This document shows, piece by piece, positions 1 to 11,300 of a stretch of 64,000 bases of DNA. Source of the stretch: Clarkia xantiana subsp. parviflora (Eukaryota > Streptophyta > Magnoliopsida > Myrtales > Onagraceae). The notes under the pieces were generated by a model that did not search any database, was not told where the DNA came from, and worked only from the letters and a program-made list of their open reading frames with translations. Position numbers and translations under genes: made by a program. Numbering within the stretch: position 1 is the first letter of the stretch; each line of letters starts with the position of its first letter. The stretch lies in NCBI GenBank assembly GCA_036873135.1, contig JAPTYO010000020.1, forward strand, positions 5,386,081 through 5,450,080. The letters run 5' to 3'.

Positions 1-106
1 ATTTAAATACAGTGGCAGCAATAACTCAGTATTTGACAAAATTTTAAGAACTAGAACAGAGCAAAGTTAAAAGAAAACTGGAAAACGAAGGCATATATGT
101 ATCAAC

Positions 107-1513
107 CTCCTATAGATATACTAGTTGGATCATCCCCACAAGCAAATGCTTCCACTGAATCTGCAAACGCAGTGTCACCATCAATTGCTTCTCCAAGGAC
201 AGCCCTATAAGAGATTAAAATAAATTGGCAGCAGTTATATAGCATACAAATCAATTGGCCATATATATAGCATACCAATCTATGCTTATAGTATTTCATA
301 AAAGATGGGAAAGATCTTCCTCTACAAATTGAGGTGAATGGTCTTTCCAATTTCTGAAAGCCATATCCAAATAACCAAGCAACTGATCGTCATAATCCAT
401 CAGAGGATGACCATTTTTTTCTCTTCTTTAGATTTATCTCTTTTCTAAACGGAGATTCAAGTTTCATGTTGGATTACTGGCTCAACATTCTCCAAGGAAG
501 TTCTAAAAGATTTTGAATAAATTTAAAAATCCTATGAAGTCATCCTAAGGATATGAAAGTCAAGCACACTCACATAAATTTTGTAGCGCCTTTATATAGT
601 TTTTGGCAGCGGTCTCTTAAGTCGTCAGCTGTTTGCTCCAGAGAATGCAGCTGTTTATAAGATGGGATATCAAATGTAAAGAGAACAGGCGTCAATGTCA
701 AAGATAGAAACTTGAAGTCTAAGAGACCATCCATCACATTCTTTTGGCTGGTTACTCTATAATAAGGTGAATAGCCCTAAACCCGATAACTAGTCCAACC
801 ACTAATTTAACCAAACTCCACACAACTGTCCTTATTGAACAAATTACTTCCTGGAACTGGTAGATTGAGCTTGGTTCATATTAGTTAATTTCCACATTTT
901 TCTTTTAAAATTGACGGAACAAAAACATTTTTTAAAGCATCAAATAAGCCTAAACCATGAGCAGCAAATCTGATACTTAGGAAAAATGAAAAATAACACG
1001 TTTGTGTTGCTTAAAAGGTCAATTTTAACGTCAAGATCAGTCAAAAAAGTGAAAATCTGGGACAGCGATTAACAACATGAATTGTTAGGTTCTTTAACCC
1101 TGACCAAATGAAGAACTTTCCCTTTCATTACTCGATTGAAAAAACCCTTAGTTGCTCAGGTATCCTATCCGAATCATCGTAAATATTCCAAATGTCACTA
1201 CCAAACTCAATATACGCCACTAGCAGCCCTAAAGTGCTTCATTTCCACTACCTGGTATTATTTTTTTTAAAGAACTTTTCCTACCCTAATAGATACCCTT
1301 CAACAGAGAGCTATGAAATTGAACTATCACAGAGCTACATAAGATGATTTGGAAGCTCATAAATTCTGGGTACGATCAGTACAAGATTATATGAATCAAA
1401 CAGTAGAATGAAGTAAATAGTGGAGCTGGTGTATGAAGATGAAGCAAATTGGATTGCAGAATCACCTGCTTCTTGAACATTGGGGAATCTTCTAGTTTGA
1501 TAAACGTCGCCAT
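107..1513 (-). CDS. AGD2/4: ARF GTPase-activating protein, AGD2/AGD4 type (5' end, partial)
   Basis: The first three coding exons of an ACAP-type ARF-GAP can be read on the minus strand: exon 1 1513-1466, exon 2 650-574, exon 3 204-107. All junctions are GT-AG and phases match (0, 2, then 1 base left over). Exon 1 encodes MATFIKLEDSPMFKKQ, the family's usual N-terminus; exon 2 encodes SLEQTADDLRDRCQKLYKG, the first helix of the BAR domain; exon 3 has LGEAIDGDTAFADSVEAF followed by DDP and SIGG. The start at 1513 is preferred over an in-frame ATG at 1564 because family members start at MA-F-LEDSPMF. These proteins (BAR, PH, ArfGAP, ankyrin repeats) stimulate GTP hydrolysis on ARF GTPases in vesicle traffic. 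PH, GAP and ankyrin exons lie beyond the left edge. AGD2 and AGD4 cannot be told apart from this part. Confidence 0.88.
1010..1110. repeat. Possible degenerate MITE in intron 1 of the ARF-GAP gene
   Basis: The block GGGACAGCGATTAACAACAT near 1059-1078, followed by GTTAGGTTCTTTAACCC, resembles the inner part and right end of the 126-bp MITE at 59270-59395, which has GGGATAGCGATTAGCAACAT and AGGTTCTTAACCC. The left end and target duplication are not clear. A family relation between the two introns is an inference. Confidence 0.35.
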
Positions 1514-1794
1514 TTTTGTCTGTGCCTCCCCTTCCTTTGCTCTGTGATTCAGTCGAGTCGACACAGACAGCGCGCCAGATCTAACGGAAGAAAGAAATGT
1601 CAGATTCCTTCGGATTCAGCTCATTTGGTCGGTGTCGGTTAACCAAAACTTCGTGTCCGATAGTATGTTGTGCGAAATATGCCGACTCTTTTGGTCCGAT
1701 GCTGGGGAAATGGGCCTAAAGCGGGGGCCCATCGGTCCAGGGCCGAGGCATGGAAAGTGTCACTATTATTATTATTATCTCGGAAAAATATATT
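1514..1794 (-). promoter_or_regulatory. 5' leader and upstream region of the ARF-GAP gene
   Basis: This stretch holds the 5' UTR and proximal promoter of the minus-strand ARF-GAP gene. No convincing TATA box was seen. A short ATT microsatellite lies near 1763-1778. No other gene is supported here. Confidence 0.4.
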
Positions 1795-2348
1795 TTTCAG
1801 TTTATATTTTTCTTATGGAAAAAAAACTATTTAGTTACTCAGGTTTACCTCATGTTTCATTTTGGTGTCTCAGGATTAAAGTGTTGATAGACTGTCCCAG
1901 ATTTCATTTTTATTAAAATTTGGTGTTTCTGCCCGTCTTTTCCTCTTCTTTCAACTATTTCCATCAACCGACTCACCCACTTATAATCCATCACTTTTTA
2001 ATTTCACAAAATCGTCAAATTTCACCCAAAAGTTGAACATAAAAAAAAAAAGTTTCCAGCAGAGCGATTTCAGGTGACAACAAAGCATGATTTACTTGGG
2101 CAAATGTGGCAAACTTCTTAGGTGATGGTCCCGACAAAGTGATGAGAAGGGAGCATGCTTGGGAGCTCGGATATGACTGTCTGTTTCGTCGGGATTGGAT
2201 TCTCTAAAGTAATCACACCGAGACACCAAATTTCAACCAAAATGAAACTTGGGACACTCAATTTAAACGTCAGACACCAAACTGAAACATAAAGCAAACT
2301 TGAGACAGTAAATATGTTCTTTCGCTTTTTCTTAAACTGAAAATGAAT
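1795..2348. repeat. Inverted-repeat (foldback or MITE-like) element
   Basis: The arm at about 1795-1933 is matched, inverted and imperfect, by about 2217-2348. Both contain, in opposite orientations, ATGTTTCA.TTTGGTGTCT and TTTCATTTT..T.AAATTTGGTGT. A spacer of roughly 280 bp separates them and has no ORF. Arms of about 130 bp around an anonymous core suggest a non-autonomous DNA transposon. No target duplication could be assigned, so the family is unknown. Confidence 0.55.
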
Positions 2349-3293
2349 GACACACTATAACATATTTGACTTTTTAAGTTAGAATTTCTTTAGTGATACT
2401 TTCAAGTTTCATCTACGCTTAAGTATTTGGCCCACTGTTAGACCGAGACTAATTTAAACATATTTGGTATGAGTCGGATCCAGATTAGAGTCCGGTCCGA
2501 TACCCAACCCTACCATCATTAATTAAGTATCAAATACCTCAGCAATTGTATCATCACAATCAAGATAGAATGAATAATCATATCCCACCAGAAATGCTTG
2601 CCTACCCTGAAGGATCAATATTCTCTTTGATATCTATTCTAGAATAATCATCTCATTCTCATATGATGATATCTTTATTTATTTTATATATAACCAATTT
2701 AATGTTCAAATTATTGATGATGATGTATTCTGAAAATGTCAATATATTAGGTGACATGTTCAATCAGGGATTACATATTTTATTATTTGGTATCCCCAAG
2801 TTTGAAGATTAGGCAGGCTATGACATCTCTATTTCATAGACAGTTAATCAGACTATAATTGGAAATTTCTATATATACGTATAGTCTATAGTTATTTTAT
2901 ATCCTCTCATATTATAAATAAATTATAATAAAATATGATTATTTTCTCCATGAAACACAAACTTAACGGCAATTTAACAGTGTTAGTTATAATATAAAGA
3001 ATACAAGAGTGAAAGAATAGTAGTGAAGGATAGGGGTAGCAATTTCTATATATCGTGCTAAACTTATTAGACAATAACACTTATAATTAGCTTGTTGTGC
3101 TATGTTTTATAAAATAATGCGCAATTTTTCGTACGTACTCGTATCATGTTATTGTGTTATGTTAAGTTATTTAATTACTCATCTATATTCGATATATTTA
3201 AGCAAATATCAAATAATAAACATCATATAGTAAAAATTATGAATTCAATGTCAGTATTCATAAGTTCGTAATATATAGTTGAAAAATCATAAA
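2349..3293. other. AT-rich intergenic DNA, no gene seen
   Basis: This region is AT-rich with no ORF of protein-like composition. It ends at the target duplication CAATAAATA (3294-3302) of the foldback element. Confidence 0.5.
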
Positions 3294-3313
3294 CAATAAA
3301 TAGAGTTTTTGAC

Positions 3314-4074
3314 TGTTGGATCACGGCCGAAGCTCCGTTACGTCCTTGACGGAAAGCTTTGGACTCCTGGGCTCCGCGTAATCCTGCAAAAGGGGATGAC
3401 TTGGGTGGTGACCCAGAATCCCTCTCCGATGCTTAAATGAGTATGTGATCAATGGGGTGGTAAGCAAAAAGTCTCAGTTCGTATTAGATCATGGTTTTCT
3501 GAGGTAACTTCCTCCTTTATATAGGAGGGGAAGTTACTCAGTTACCTGTTACTGCGCCTGGCAGTTTTACCCATGATTCTGTGTATCTCGCCACGATTCC
3601 GCATATCTCGGTCGGGATTCCGTATATCTCGCCCCACGCTCCGCGTATCTTGCCCGTACTCCACGTATCTCGGGCACGCCCTGCGTATCTCGGGGGATTT
3701 ATCTCTATCTCTAACCGTCTCCCACTACTCTATCTAGTAGGCGAGTTTCTCGGTCTTTTATCCTCTGATCACAAGTCTCGACTCCTGTCGGAGACTCCAG
3801 AGTTGTCTCATTCTAGATCACCACCCAGGACCCTCAGTCTCTACGGGACAGGTCCAGCCTCTGCGGGGCTTTATTATCGGGGCCTTTACTAAGGCATATC
3901 GGGGCCTACTCAGAGGCTTCTTGTCGGGAGCCTCTAGCTCATGTGTCGGGGCCGCTATCGTCGGGACCCTTAATACTGGGCCTCTGGGCCTTCCAGGCTT
4001 TTCACGAGGCCCACTGGACCTACTCGCCGTCCATTGGATGTTAACGGGGCTAACGATTACATCGGAACCCATCA
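3314..4074 (-). repeat. Element 1 3' LTR
   Basis: The LTR starts TGTTGG and ends CCATCA on the plus strand. The element-sense TATA box is TATATAAAG (3515-3523). The downstream TTAAGCATCGGAGAGG box is near 3420-3436, as in the other three gypsy families here. A degenerate tandem motif (C.GTATATCTCG, period about 19-20) fills 3580-3697. Confidence 0.95.
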
Positions 4075-4793
4075 TTTGCCCCCAAGACATGGGGGACTTT
4101 TAGCTCGTCGTGTCTTCCAGTCCAGATCTTTTGACCTCGTTGTCGGGAGCTTTTGTCTTCGTACCTCCCGATACCACCGTCGGGGGCTTTTCCCTTTACA
4201 TTTCTTGATACCTCAATCAGAGGCTTTTGTCTTCATACCCTCCGATACCACCGTCGGAGGTTTTTGCCTCGCGTGTGATTGTTGTATAACAGAGTCTCTT
4301 ACTCATGATTATCTTGGGTCCACCAGACCCCATGGGCAGTTGCCAAATCCGAGGAGACTCCTCGGTTACTGTAGCATTAAATGCCTAGGGATAAGGGAAT
4401 GACGTTTGAACCGGCGTGACTTTTGTTTTCTGGAAAAGCAGCTGTGACGTCACGCACGCTTCTTCCGTATCTATAACCTCGGCGGTTAAGATCGTGTCGT
4501 TTCTTCTTCAACGGTGCAGATCAAGCCCATCCAACTGTCTCTTCCGTACTGTCTTCATAATTTTAACGATTGTGATCAAATCGTTTCGTCTTCGACAGTC
4601 AAGATTAAGTCCCCTCAGTTGTCCTTTTGCTTATAAAAGCTAAAACCCTGGCTTTATTCACTTCTTCTGCACTCTCTCGATTTCAGCCATTCCTGCATTC
4701 GAAGCTTCTTCTTCAAGCTCCTCTTGCTGTTCAAGTGATCAAGACCTTCAACCCTTCCGATCTTCCTTAATTTTACCTCCTTGACCACCGATC
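4075..4793 (+). promoter_or_regulatory. Polypurine site and promoter region of the Element 1 antisense gene
   Basis: The first bases after the 3' LTR form the polypurine tract on the minus strand. 4130-4270 holds a degenerate repeat (GTCGG.GGCTTTTG). A plus-strand TATA box TATAAAA at 4632-4638 lies about 160 bp before the ATG at 4794 and is followed by a pyrimidine-rich leader, as expected for a plant promoter. Use of this promoter is an inference. Confidence 0.55.
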
Positions 4794-7486
4794 ATGTCTG
4801 GTAAGTGTTTTCTTCTATGTTCTCGTGATTTACTTGCTGTTTGTTCTCCTTTTCTCAAATCCTCTTATTTGCAATCATTTTAGACGAAGCTAGTTCTGAG
4901 GCTAGGGCTCCTTTCATTTTCGAATTTGCTGTCAATGAGATCTCTGAGGCTTCATATGAGGTTGCCCTTAGAGAGGGGTGTATTACCTCAGATTGGGAAC
5001 CTCGCTTCCCATACGAGTCTCAACCTGCTGTCAGAAGGAAGCACATCATTACGCCTCCTCGGGCAGGGGAAGTGTTCGTCTCCGCCGGACAAATAAACGC
5101 GGGGATTCGGTTCCCCTTCCGCGGAAATATGGTGGAGATGTGCAACTTCTACAAAACGCACCCTTGTACCTTCTCTCCACACGCCATCCGCGTGTGGAAT
5201 GCCTTCCAACTCTTATGCCACCGCCAGCAGTGGATGTACAGTCTACTGCTGTTCCGCACTTTCTACGGCATGAAGTGCAACAAAGCTGGGGTCTGCTCCT
5301 TCTCCCCCCGACTCCCCAAGTGGACAAAGGAGCAACTTTCACGTTTCGGCTGGGATAGCGAAACTTGGAAGTTCCACAAAGATCGGGTGCTGATTCGGGA
5401 TCCGACAACAGCGGATGGAAGAAGTACTACTTCTTCGTCCAGCACAGCTCTGTCCCATGGCCTCGATGGGAGGTCGTGGCGGACCCTGCCCCCAAGCTCT
5501 TAGACTACACTGAGGATGACCTCAACACCCTCCAAATGGTTCAGCTCTACCGCTGGGGGGACAACTTCATACCCTCGACGCCAACAAGCTCCAGGAGAGG
5601 AACCTGATTACTATCGGAGTCCGACTCCTTGACTCTGTTTCCAAGGATTTGGTCATCCGGGTAATATTTCTAACTATCTTATTTTTTTACCTTTGCAGCC
5701 AAGAAGGCTTCTCTGCTGACCCATCTCATTATGAAGCAGGGCGAGACTGATGCCGTCCAGAGTGGCTCCAAGCGGAAGCGCAAGCTGGTGAAGAAAGGCG
5801 TTTCCTCTTCCACTCCTCTGTCTGCTGCTCCTCCGACCGAAGAGCAGGTCGGGGCCAAGAAGGCCAGGAGAGAGGAGATAGATCGGGCCTTCGGGGCCAC
5901 TACTGTCGAGGAAGGTAAGCGCGTTCGTCGTGCAATTAAACGATATAAGAAATTAGTTCCCAAGGAATTTATCCCCGCCGATCGGGAGTCGCGGGTTCGG
6001 GAAATTAAATATATCCTTCAAGGAGAAGTCCCCCGCGTTCTCAAGGCGGGATATTATAACTTCCATGGGAAAGACCAGCATGTCGAACGTCAAATTCTCT
6101 GGTGTCCTGGCGGGATTATTCCTGATCATGTTCGTCCTGCCACCGCAGGTCCCTCGGACACTCCTGCCCCGACGGAGGCTGTCATTCCAGCGGAGACTGC
6201 AGCTCCACAAGAATTGATGCTGGAGGACGTCCCGGCGGAAGCTCAGTTCCGTCGGGTGACCGATTTGGAGGCCTCTCCTTCCGTCGAGGAGCCTGACGAG
6301 GGGGGCCTGCTTCCCCGCGGCAGATCGGGGTCAAGGAGCATGAGGCCCGCTGTGAGGGACGTGTCCCGGAGTCCCCCTCCTACTTTCCGTACTCCGACTC
6401 CCGAGCCTCCTCCGACTGAGGTAGCTCCTCCCGCCGATGGTGCTGAAGTTATCCCTCGTCTTCCGATGGATGACGTTTACAAGATCTACACTCCCGACCA
6501 GGCGACAGTTCCCTGGCGTCCGATCGAATCCCTCCACGGGTTTTCGATTCGACGGGATAATCTTCAACCTGACTTGGCCCTGCATCTGCTGGCAGGGTCA
6601 ATTCCTCCCGCTTTGAGACTGCCGCTTTGCTTGTCGCGGGAGGACATCGAAGAGGAGTTCCGTGCCATGGCCGTTCGTCGGATGGAGGTAATACTTTACC
6701 TTTGTTTCTTCCTTATCTCTGCTTTCGATCATTGAATTCTTATCTTTTTTCCCTTCGCCTTAGGAAACTGCGGACCAGCATCGTTGCTTTGCCATTGCCT
6801 TAGCTCTGAAGAGTGCTTTGGAAGAGGCGGAAGCCAAGTCGAACCCTGATGCCTTAGCCAAGCTTCAGGTAGAACTCGACGAGGCAGTGGCGGCCAAGAA
6901 CAAGATGGCCAAGGAGAAAGCTCTCCTAGACGAGATGTCCTCGAGCCTGCTCAAGAAAGTCCACGATCATGAGGCTGTCATGCGTCGAGAGCGGAAGATG
7001 GTTCAGGCGGAGCAGCAACGGAATGAGGCGGAGAAGAAGCAGCTCATTCATGAGAAAAACGTCTTCGCGGATCTCCTCGCGGAGGCCAAGGCAAAGTTTG
7101 AGGTGGAGAGGGCTGAGTTCTCTGCCAAGCTGGCTGAGGCAAAGGCTCAGGGCCTCGAGGAGGGCCGCCTGCAGGGCCGCGGGGAGTATCGGGACTCTGA
7201 AGAATTCAAGGTGGCTGCTGTAGAGTTCTGTAAGTCCGAGGTGGAGAACGTTTTGTTCAATGCCGTCGAAGAGCACTACACAGCATACGAGGATTCCATC
7301 GACTTCAAGAAGTCCGAGACCCTCGCCCCTTTCGCAGAGAAATACTTCAACCTCCCCGCAGAGAGTGAAGAGGCCGCTGCCGTGGACCCGACTCCGCCAG
7401 CCGCGGAGCCTTCCGCCCAAGCACCTCCAAACCTTGCTCCCTCCGATGCTGCTGAGGATCCATCTTCCAACAAGGACCAAGTTTAA
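4794..7486 (+). pseudogene. Element 1 antisense gene (Transposase_28-like domain, coiled coil), spliced, frameshifted
   Basis: Four exons: 4794-4800, 4884-5660, 5699-6687, 6764-7486, all GT-AG. Exon 2 carries a domain resembling Pfam Transposase_28 (putative gypsy-type transposon): GIRFPFRGNMVEM, FSPHAIRVWNAF, WKKYYFFVQHSS. Exon 3 has a basic motif SKRKRKLVKK (possible nuclear signal), an acidic proline-rich linker and LAGSIPP. Exon 4 is a long coiled coil rich in E, K and A with an acidic tail. Frames break near 5400 and 5575 in exon 2, and the exon 2 to 3 phase is off by one base. Junctions 1 and 3 are in phase. The gene runs opposite to gag-pol. Extra antisense ORFs are known in Tat-type elements; their function is unknown. 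Confidence 0.75.
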
Positions 7487-7710
7487 TGTTTACATCTTTT
7501 AGTCCTTGTAGTCTTTCTCTTTTATCTCCTGTATCGAACCTCTTTGGCCTTCTGGCCTTTATATAAGCAGTTTCTTTCCATCTGTTTTGGCACCGATACT
7601 CGTTTGCACTTATCTAAAGCGGCTTTAAATTCGTTACTCAGAACGTTCCGATGCGCCATTTAAAATGACTTCATACGTCCTTCCGACGTTTTACTCGAGA
7701 TTTTACCGTT

Positions 7711-7902
7711 TAAGGTTTCTTGTCCAAAATCGGGACTTCACCACTTAAGGTTTCTCGTCCAAAATCGGGACTTCACCACTTAAGGCTTCTCGTCCGAAAT
7801 CGGGACTTCACCACTTAAGGCTTCTCGTTCAAAATCGGGACTTCACCACTTAAGGCTTCTCGTCCAAAATCGGGACTTCACCACTTAAGGCTTCTCGTCC
7901 CT
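7711..7902. repeat. 35-bp tandem repeat, about 5.5 copies
   Basis: The unit starts TAAGGCTTCTCGTCC and ends CTTCACCACT. Five full copies (7711-7885) and a partial one follow directly, differing by a few bases. The array lies just downstream of the antisense gene and upstream of the pol 3' end. Confidence 0.9.
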
Positions 7903-8230
7903 GCCTTTTAAGGCCATTTTTCACACCCTTCAGGGCTTTTAACGCGTCTTTGTCAGACGACTTTCGCGGACCTGTTAAGGCTTTTTCATACCCGTTAAGG
8001 CTTTTGGCCGCATCATATAGACGACTTACGCGGACCCATCAGGGCCTTTTCGTACCTAGGCTTTTGGTTGCATCATATAGACGACTTACATGTACCCCGT
8101 AGGGCTTTTATCCATACCTGTTAAGGCTTTTGGCCGCATCATATAGACGACTTACGCATACCTCGGAAGGCTTTTATCGTACCTCAGAAGGCTTTTGTCG
8201 CGTCTTTCAGGACGTCTTACTAACAGTTAG
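7903..8230. repeat. Degenerate repeats between antisense gene and pol
   Basis: The phrase CATCATATAGACGACTTACG recurs three times (about 8010, 8070, 8136), separated by AAGGCTTTT blocks, period roughly 60-65 bp. There is no ORF. 7487-7710, between the antisense stop and the 35-bp array, would hold that gene's 3' UTR. Confidence 0.75.
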
Positions 8231-8346
8231 AATAAATCTAAAAGTAATTTGATCGGAGGCAACTTCTTTTATTCATATATAACTCAAAATAGGCTTACAT
8301 CGGATCTTATTGATAGACAATTTGCGCCCTTCACGGCGTCTTAATA

Positions 8347-11300
8347 TCAAACATGATACTTCTTCAAGTGTTCGCCACTAAAGGAATGCTTCAACGTCTT
8401 GCCATCAAGGTCCTCTAGCTTGTATGCATTGGGTGCTGGCATCCCTACGATCTTGTAAGGTCCCTCCCATTTTGGTGATAGCTTGTTGATCCGATCTTGA
8501 TGAACGAACTCGTTCCTCCGCCAGACAAGTCCTCCAACGAAGAATTGTCGGGACCTGACACGCCGATTGTAATATCGGGCTGTTGCCAGATGCATTCGGG
8601 CCTGAACTTCGTCAGCCTTCCATCTCTTCTCCTCGAGCAAGTCCAAGTCTAGACGTCTCATTTCCTCGTTCGTCAGAGGTTCGTAATATTTGGCGCGATG
8701 GGACGCCACCGCTATTTCCACGGGAGCGACTGCCTCCGTGCCATAGACCAGGCCAAACGGAGTTTCCCCCGTCGATTGCTTGGGTGTTGTTCTGACAGCC
8801 CAAAGCACATTTTCAAGCTCATCCAGCCAATGGCCCTGCAAGGCGTAGACTCTCTTCTTCAAGCCATCCATCACGATCTTGTTGGCTGATTCCACCTGGC
8901 CATTGGTTTGAGCGTGGCGGACCGAAGCGGTCCGATGTTCGATGTTCAACTCCTCCAGGTACTCCTTCAACTGAGCCCCATTGAACGGAGGGCCGTTGTC
9001 GCTGATCAACACTCGAAGAACCCCATACCGGGATACGATCTGAGTTTAAAGGAACTTGAGGATCTGCTGCCCCGTCGTCTTGGCCAATGCCTTAGCCTCT
9101 ATCCATTTTGAGAAGTAGTCGATGGCCACGAGCAAATACTTGCACTGACCTTTCGCTTGAGGAAGAGGTCCCACCAAGTCAATCCCCCATTGCGCGAAGG
9201 GCCATGCACTCCTGATGGGCATTAAGTCCGCGGCGGGAGCCACGATATTTGGAGCGTACCTCTGGCATGCATCACAAGATTGGACCATTGCTGTCGCATC
9301 CTTGTTCATCGAAGGCCAATAGTAGCCCAAGTTCAGCGCCTTCCGCACAAGAGATCTGGCCCCTTCATGACAGGCCGCGACTCCCTAATGTAGCTCCCTC
9401 AAGATCCGATTCGTGTCAGGTTCCGCCACACATTTTAGGAAAGGCTTTACATACCATTTTTTGTATAACTGGTTGTCCACCATCGCGTAGTTGTCCGCAA
9501 TTCGACGCAACCTGACAGCTGCCACCTCATCATCGGGGAGTGCCCCCGTAGTCAGGTATGTGACCATCGGGGTCATCCAAGTGGGCTTCTCTTCTTCCTC
9601 CGATCCTGTCTCAATAGCGCAGATCTCCGCTGGATCTATGTTCGAGATAATCACCTTCTCTAGGAAATGCACCTTCCGATTCTCCTCGGGGGCCACTCCC
9701 AGAGCAAACTTGCTTAAGGCATCTGCTCCCACGTTTTCTTCCCTCGGGATCGCCTCGATATCGAAGCTTTTGAAGCTTCCCTTCAAAGTCTGCACCTCGT
9801 GCAAATACTTCTTCATTGTCGGGCTCCTGGCTTCATAATTCCCCTGGACTTGATTTACAACCAAGCTGGCATCGCACTTCACTTTTAAATGATCGACCCC
9901 CGTACCCTTGGCAATCTTGAGGCCCGTGATGAGAGCCTCGTATTCTGCTTCATTGTTGGTGGCTTTGAACGTCAACGCCAAGGCATATCGTAGGGGCTCG
10001 CCTCCGCCGGGCGGTATCAATACGAATCCTGCCCCCGAGCCTTCTACACTCGATGAACCATCAGTGTACATCTCCCAAGTGTTCTCCTCATTTGGTTGTT
10101 CTGGCTGTTGTTCTGTTGTCGGGACTTCCTCCATGGTTGCCCCCTCTGCGGGACCCGTTACTTCCAGATCGGGTGCCGTAGACTCGGCTATAAAATCTGC
10201 CAACGCCTGGCCTTTAATAGCGGTTCTCGGAGCGAAATGAATACGAAACTCCGTCAGCTCGATGGCCCATTTCACCAGTCTCCCCGATGCCTCCGGTCGG
10301 TTCAAAAAGTGCCTCAGGGGTTGATTAGTCAATACCGTGACTTCATGGGCATGGAAGTAAGGTCGTAGCTTTCGAGCGGCAATAATCAACGCGAAGAGAT
10401 ACTTCTCAATAGCGGGATAGTTTATTTCAGACTTGGCAAACGCCTTGCTTACATAATAGACAGGCACTTGGTTGCCCTTGACAATTTTAATCAAAACAGA
10501 ACTAACAGCCACATCGGAAACAGCCAAATAGAGATAAAGCGGCTCGCCTGGAACTGGTTTCGCCAACGGCGGGAGGGTACGGAGGTGCTGTTTGAGCGCT
10601 TGGAATGCCTCCTCGCACTTGTCGGTCCATTCGAACTTCTTGTGGGCCCTCAGCACATCAAAAAATGGCATGGCTCGGTCACTCGCCTTGGATAGGAAGC
10701 GATTCATCGCGGCCAACCTGCCATTCAGCACCTGGACCTCCCGATGAGTCTTCGGGGACTGCATCTCCTCAATTGCCCGCAGCTTCTCGGGGTTCACCTC
10801 GATTCCTCTCTGGCTCACCATGAACCCTAGGAACTTCCCCGAGTTCACCCCGAAAGCACATTTGTCGGGGTTCAGCCGAACCTGATGGAACTTCATCCGC
10901 TCAAATGCCGCCGCCAAGTTCTGGACATGGTCTCCTGCCTGTCGGGACTTCACCAGCATGTCATCCACATACGCCTCCATGGTTTTCCCCAACATGTCTC
11001 CGAACAACTTGTTCACCATCCGCTGGTAAGTTGCTCCGGCATTGATCAATCCGAAGGGCATCACGTCGTAATGATAGACGTCACTGTTGGCATAGAAGGC
11101 TGTATGGGGGGCATCCTCCTTCGCCATTTTGATCTGGTTGTACCCGGAATAGGCATCCATGAAGCTCAGCAGCTCATGTCCCGATGTGGCATCCACCAGC
11201 TGGTCAATCCTCGGAAGCGGGTAGCAGTCCTTCGGGGCAGGCCTTGTTCAAGTCACGGAAATCGACACACATCCGCCACTTCCCATTACTCTTTCGTACC

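Noticed and set aside
1632..1916. 94-codon plus-strand frame upstream of the ARF-GAP gene
   Set aside because: It runs into the arm of an inverted repeat and has no conserved motif.
6926..7480. 184-codon minus-strand frame in the Element 1 antisense region
   Set aside because: Leucine-rich shadow of the coiled-coil exon read on the plus strand.
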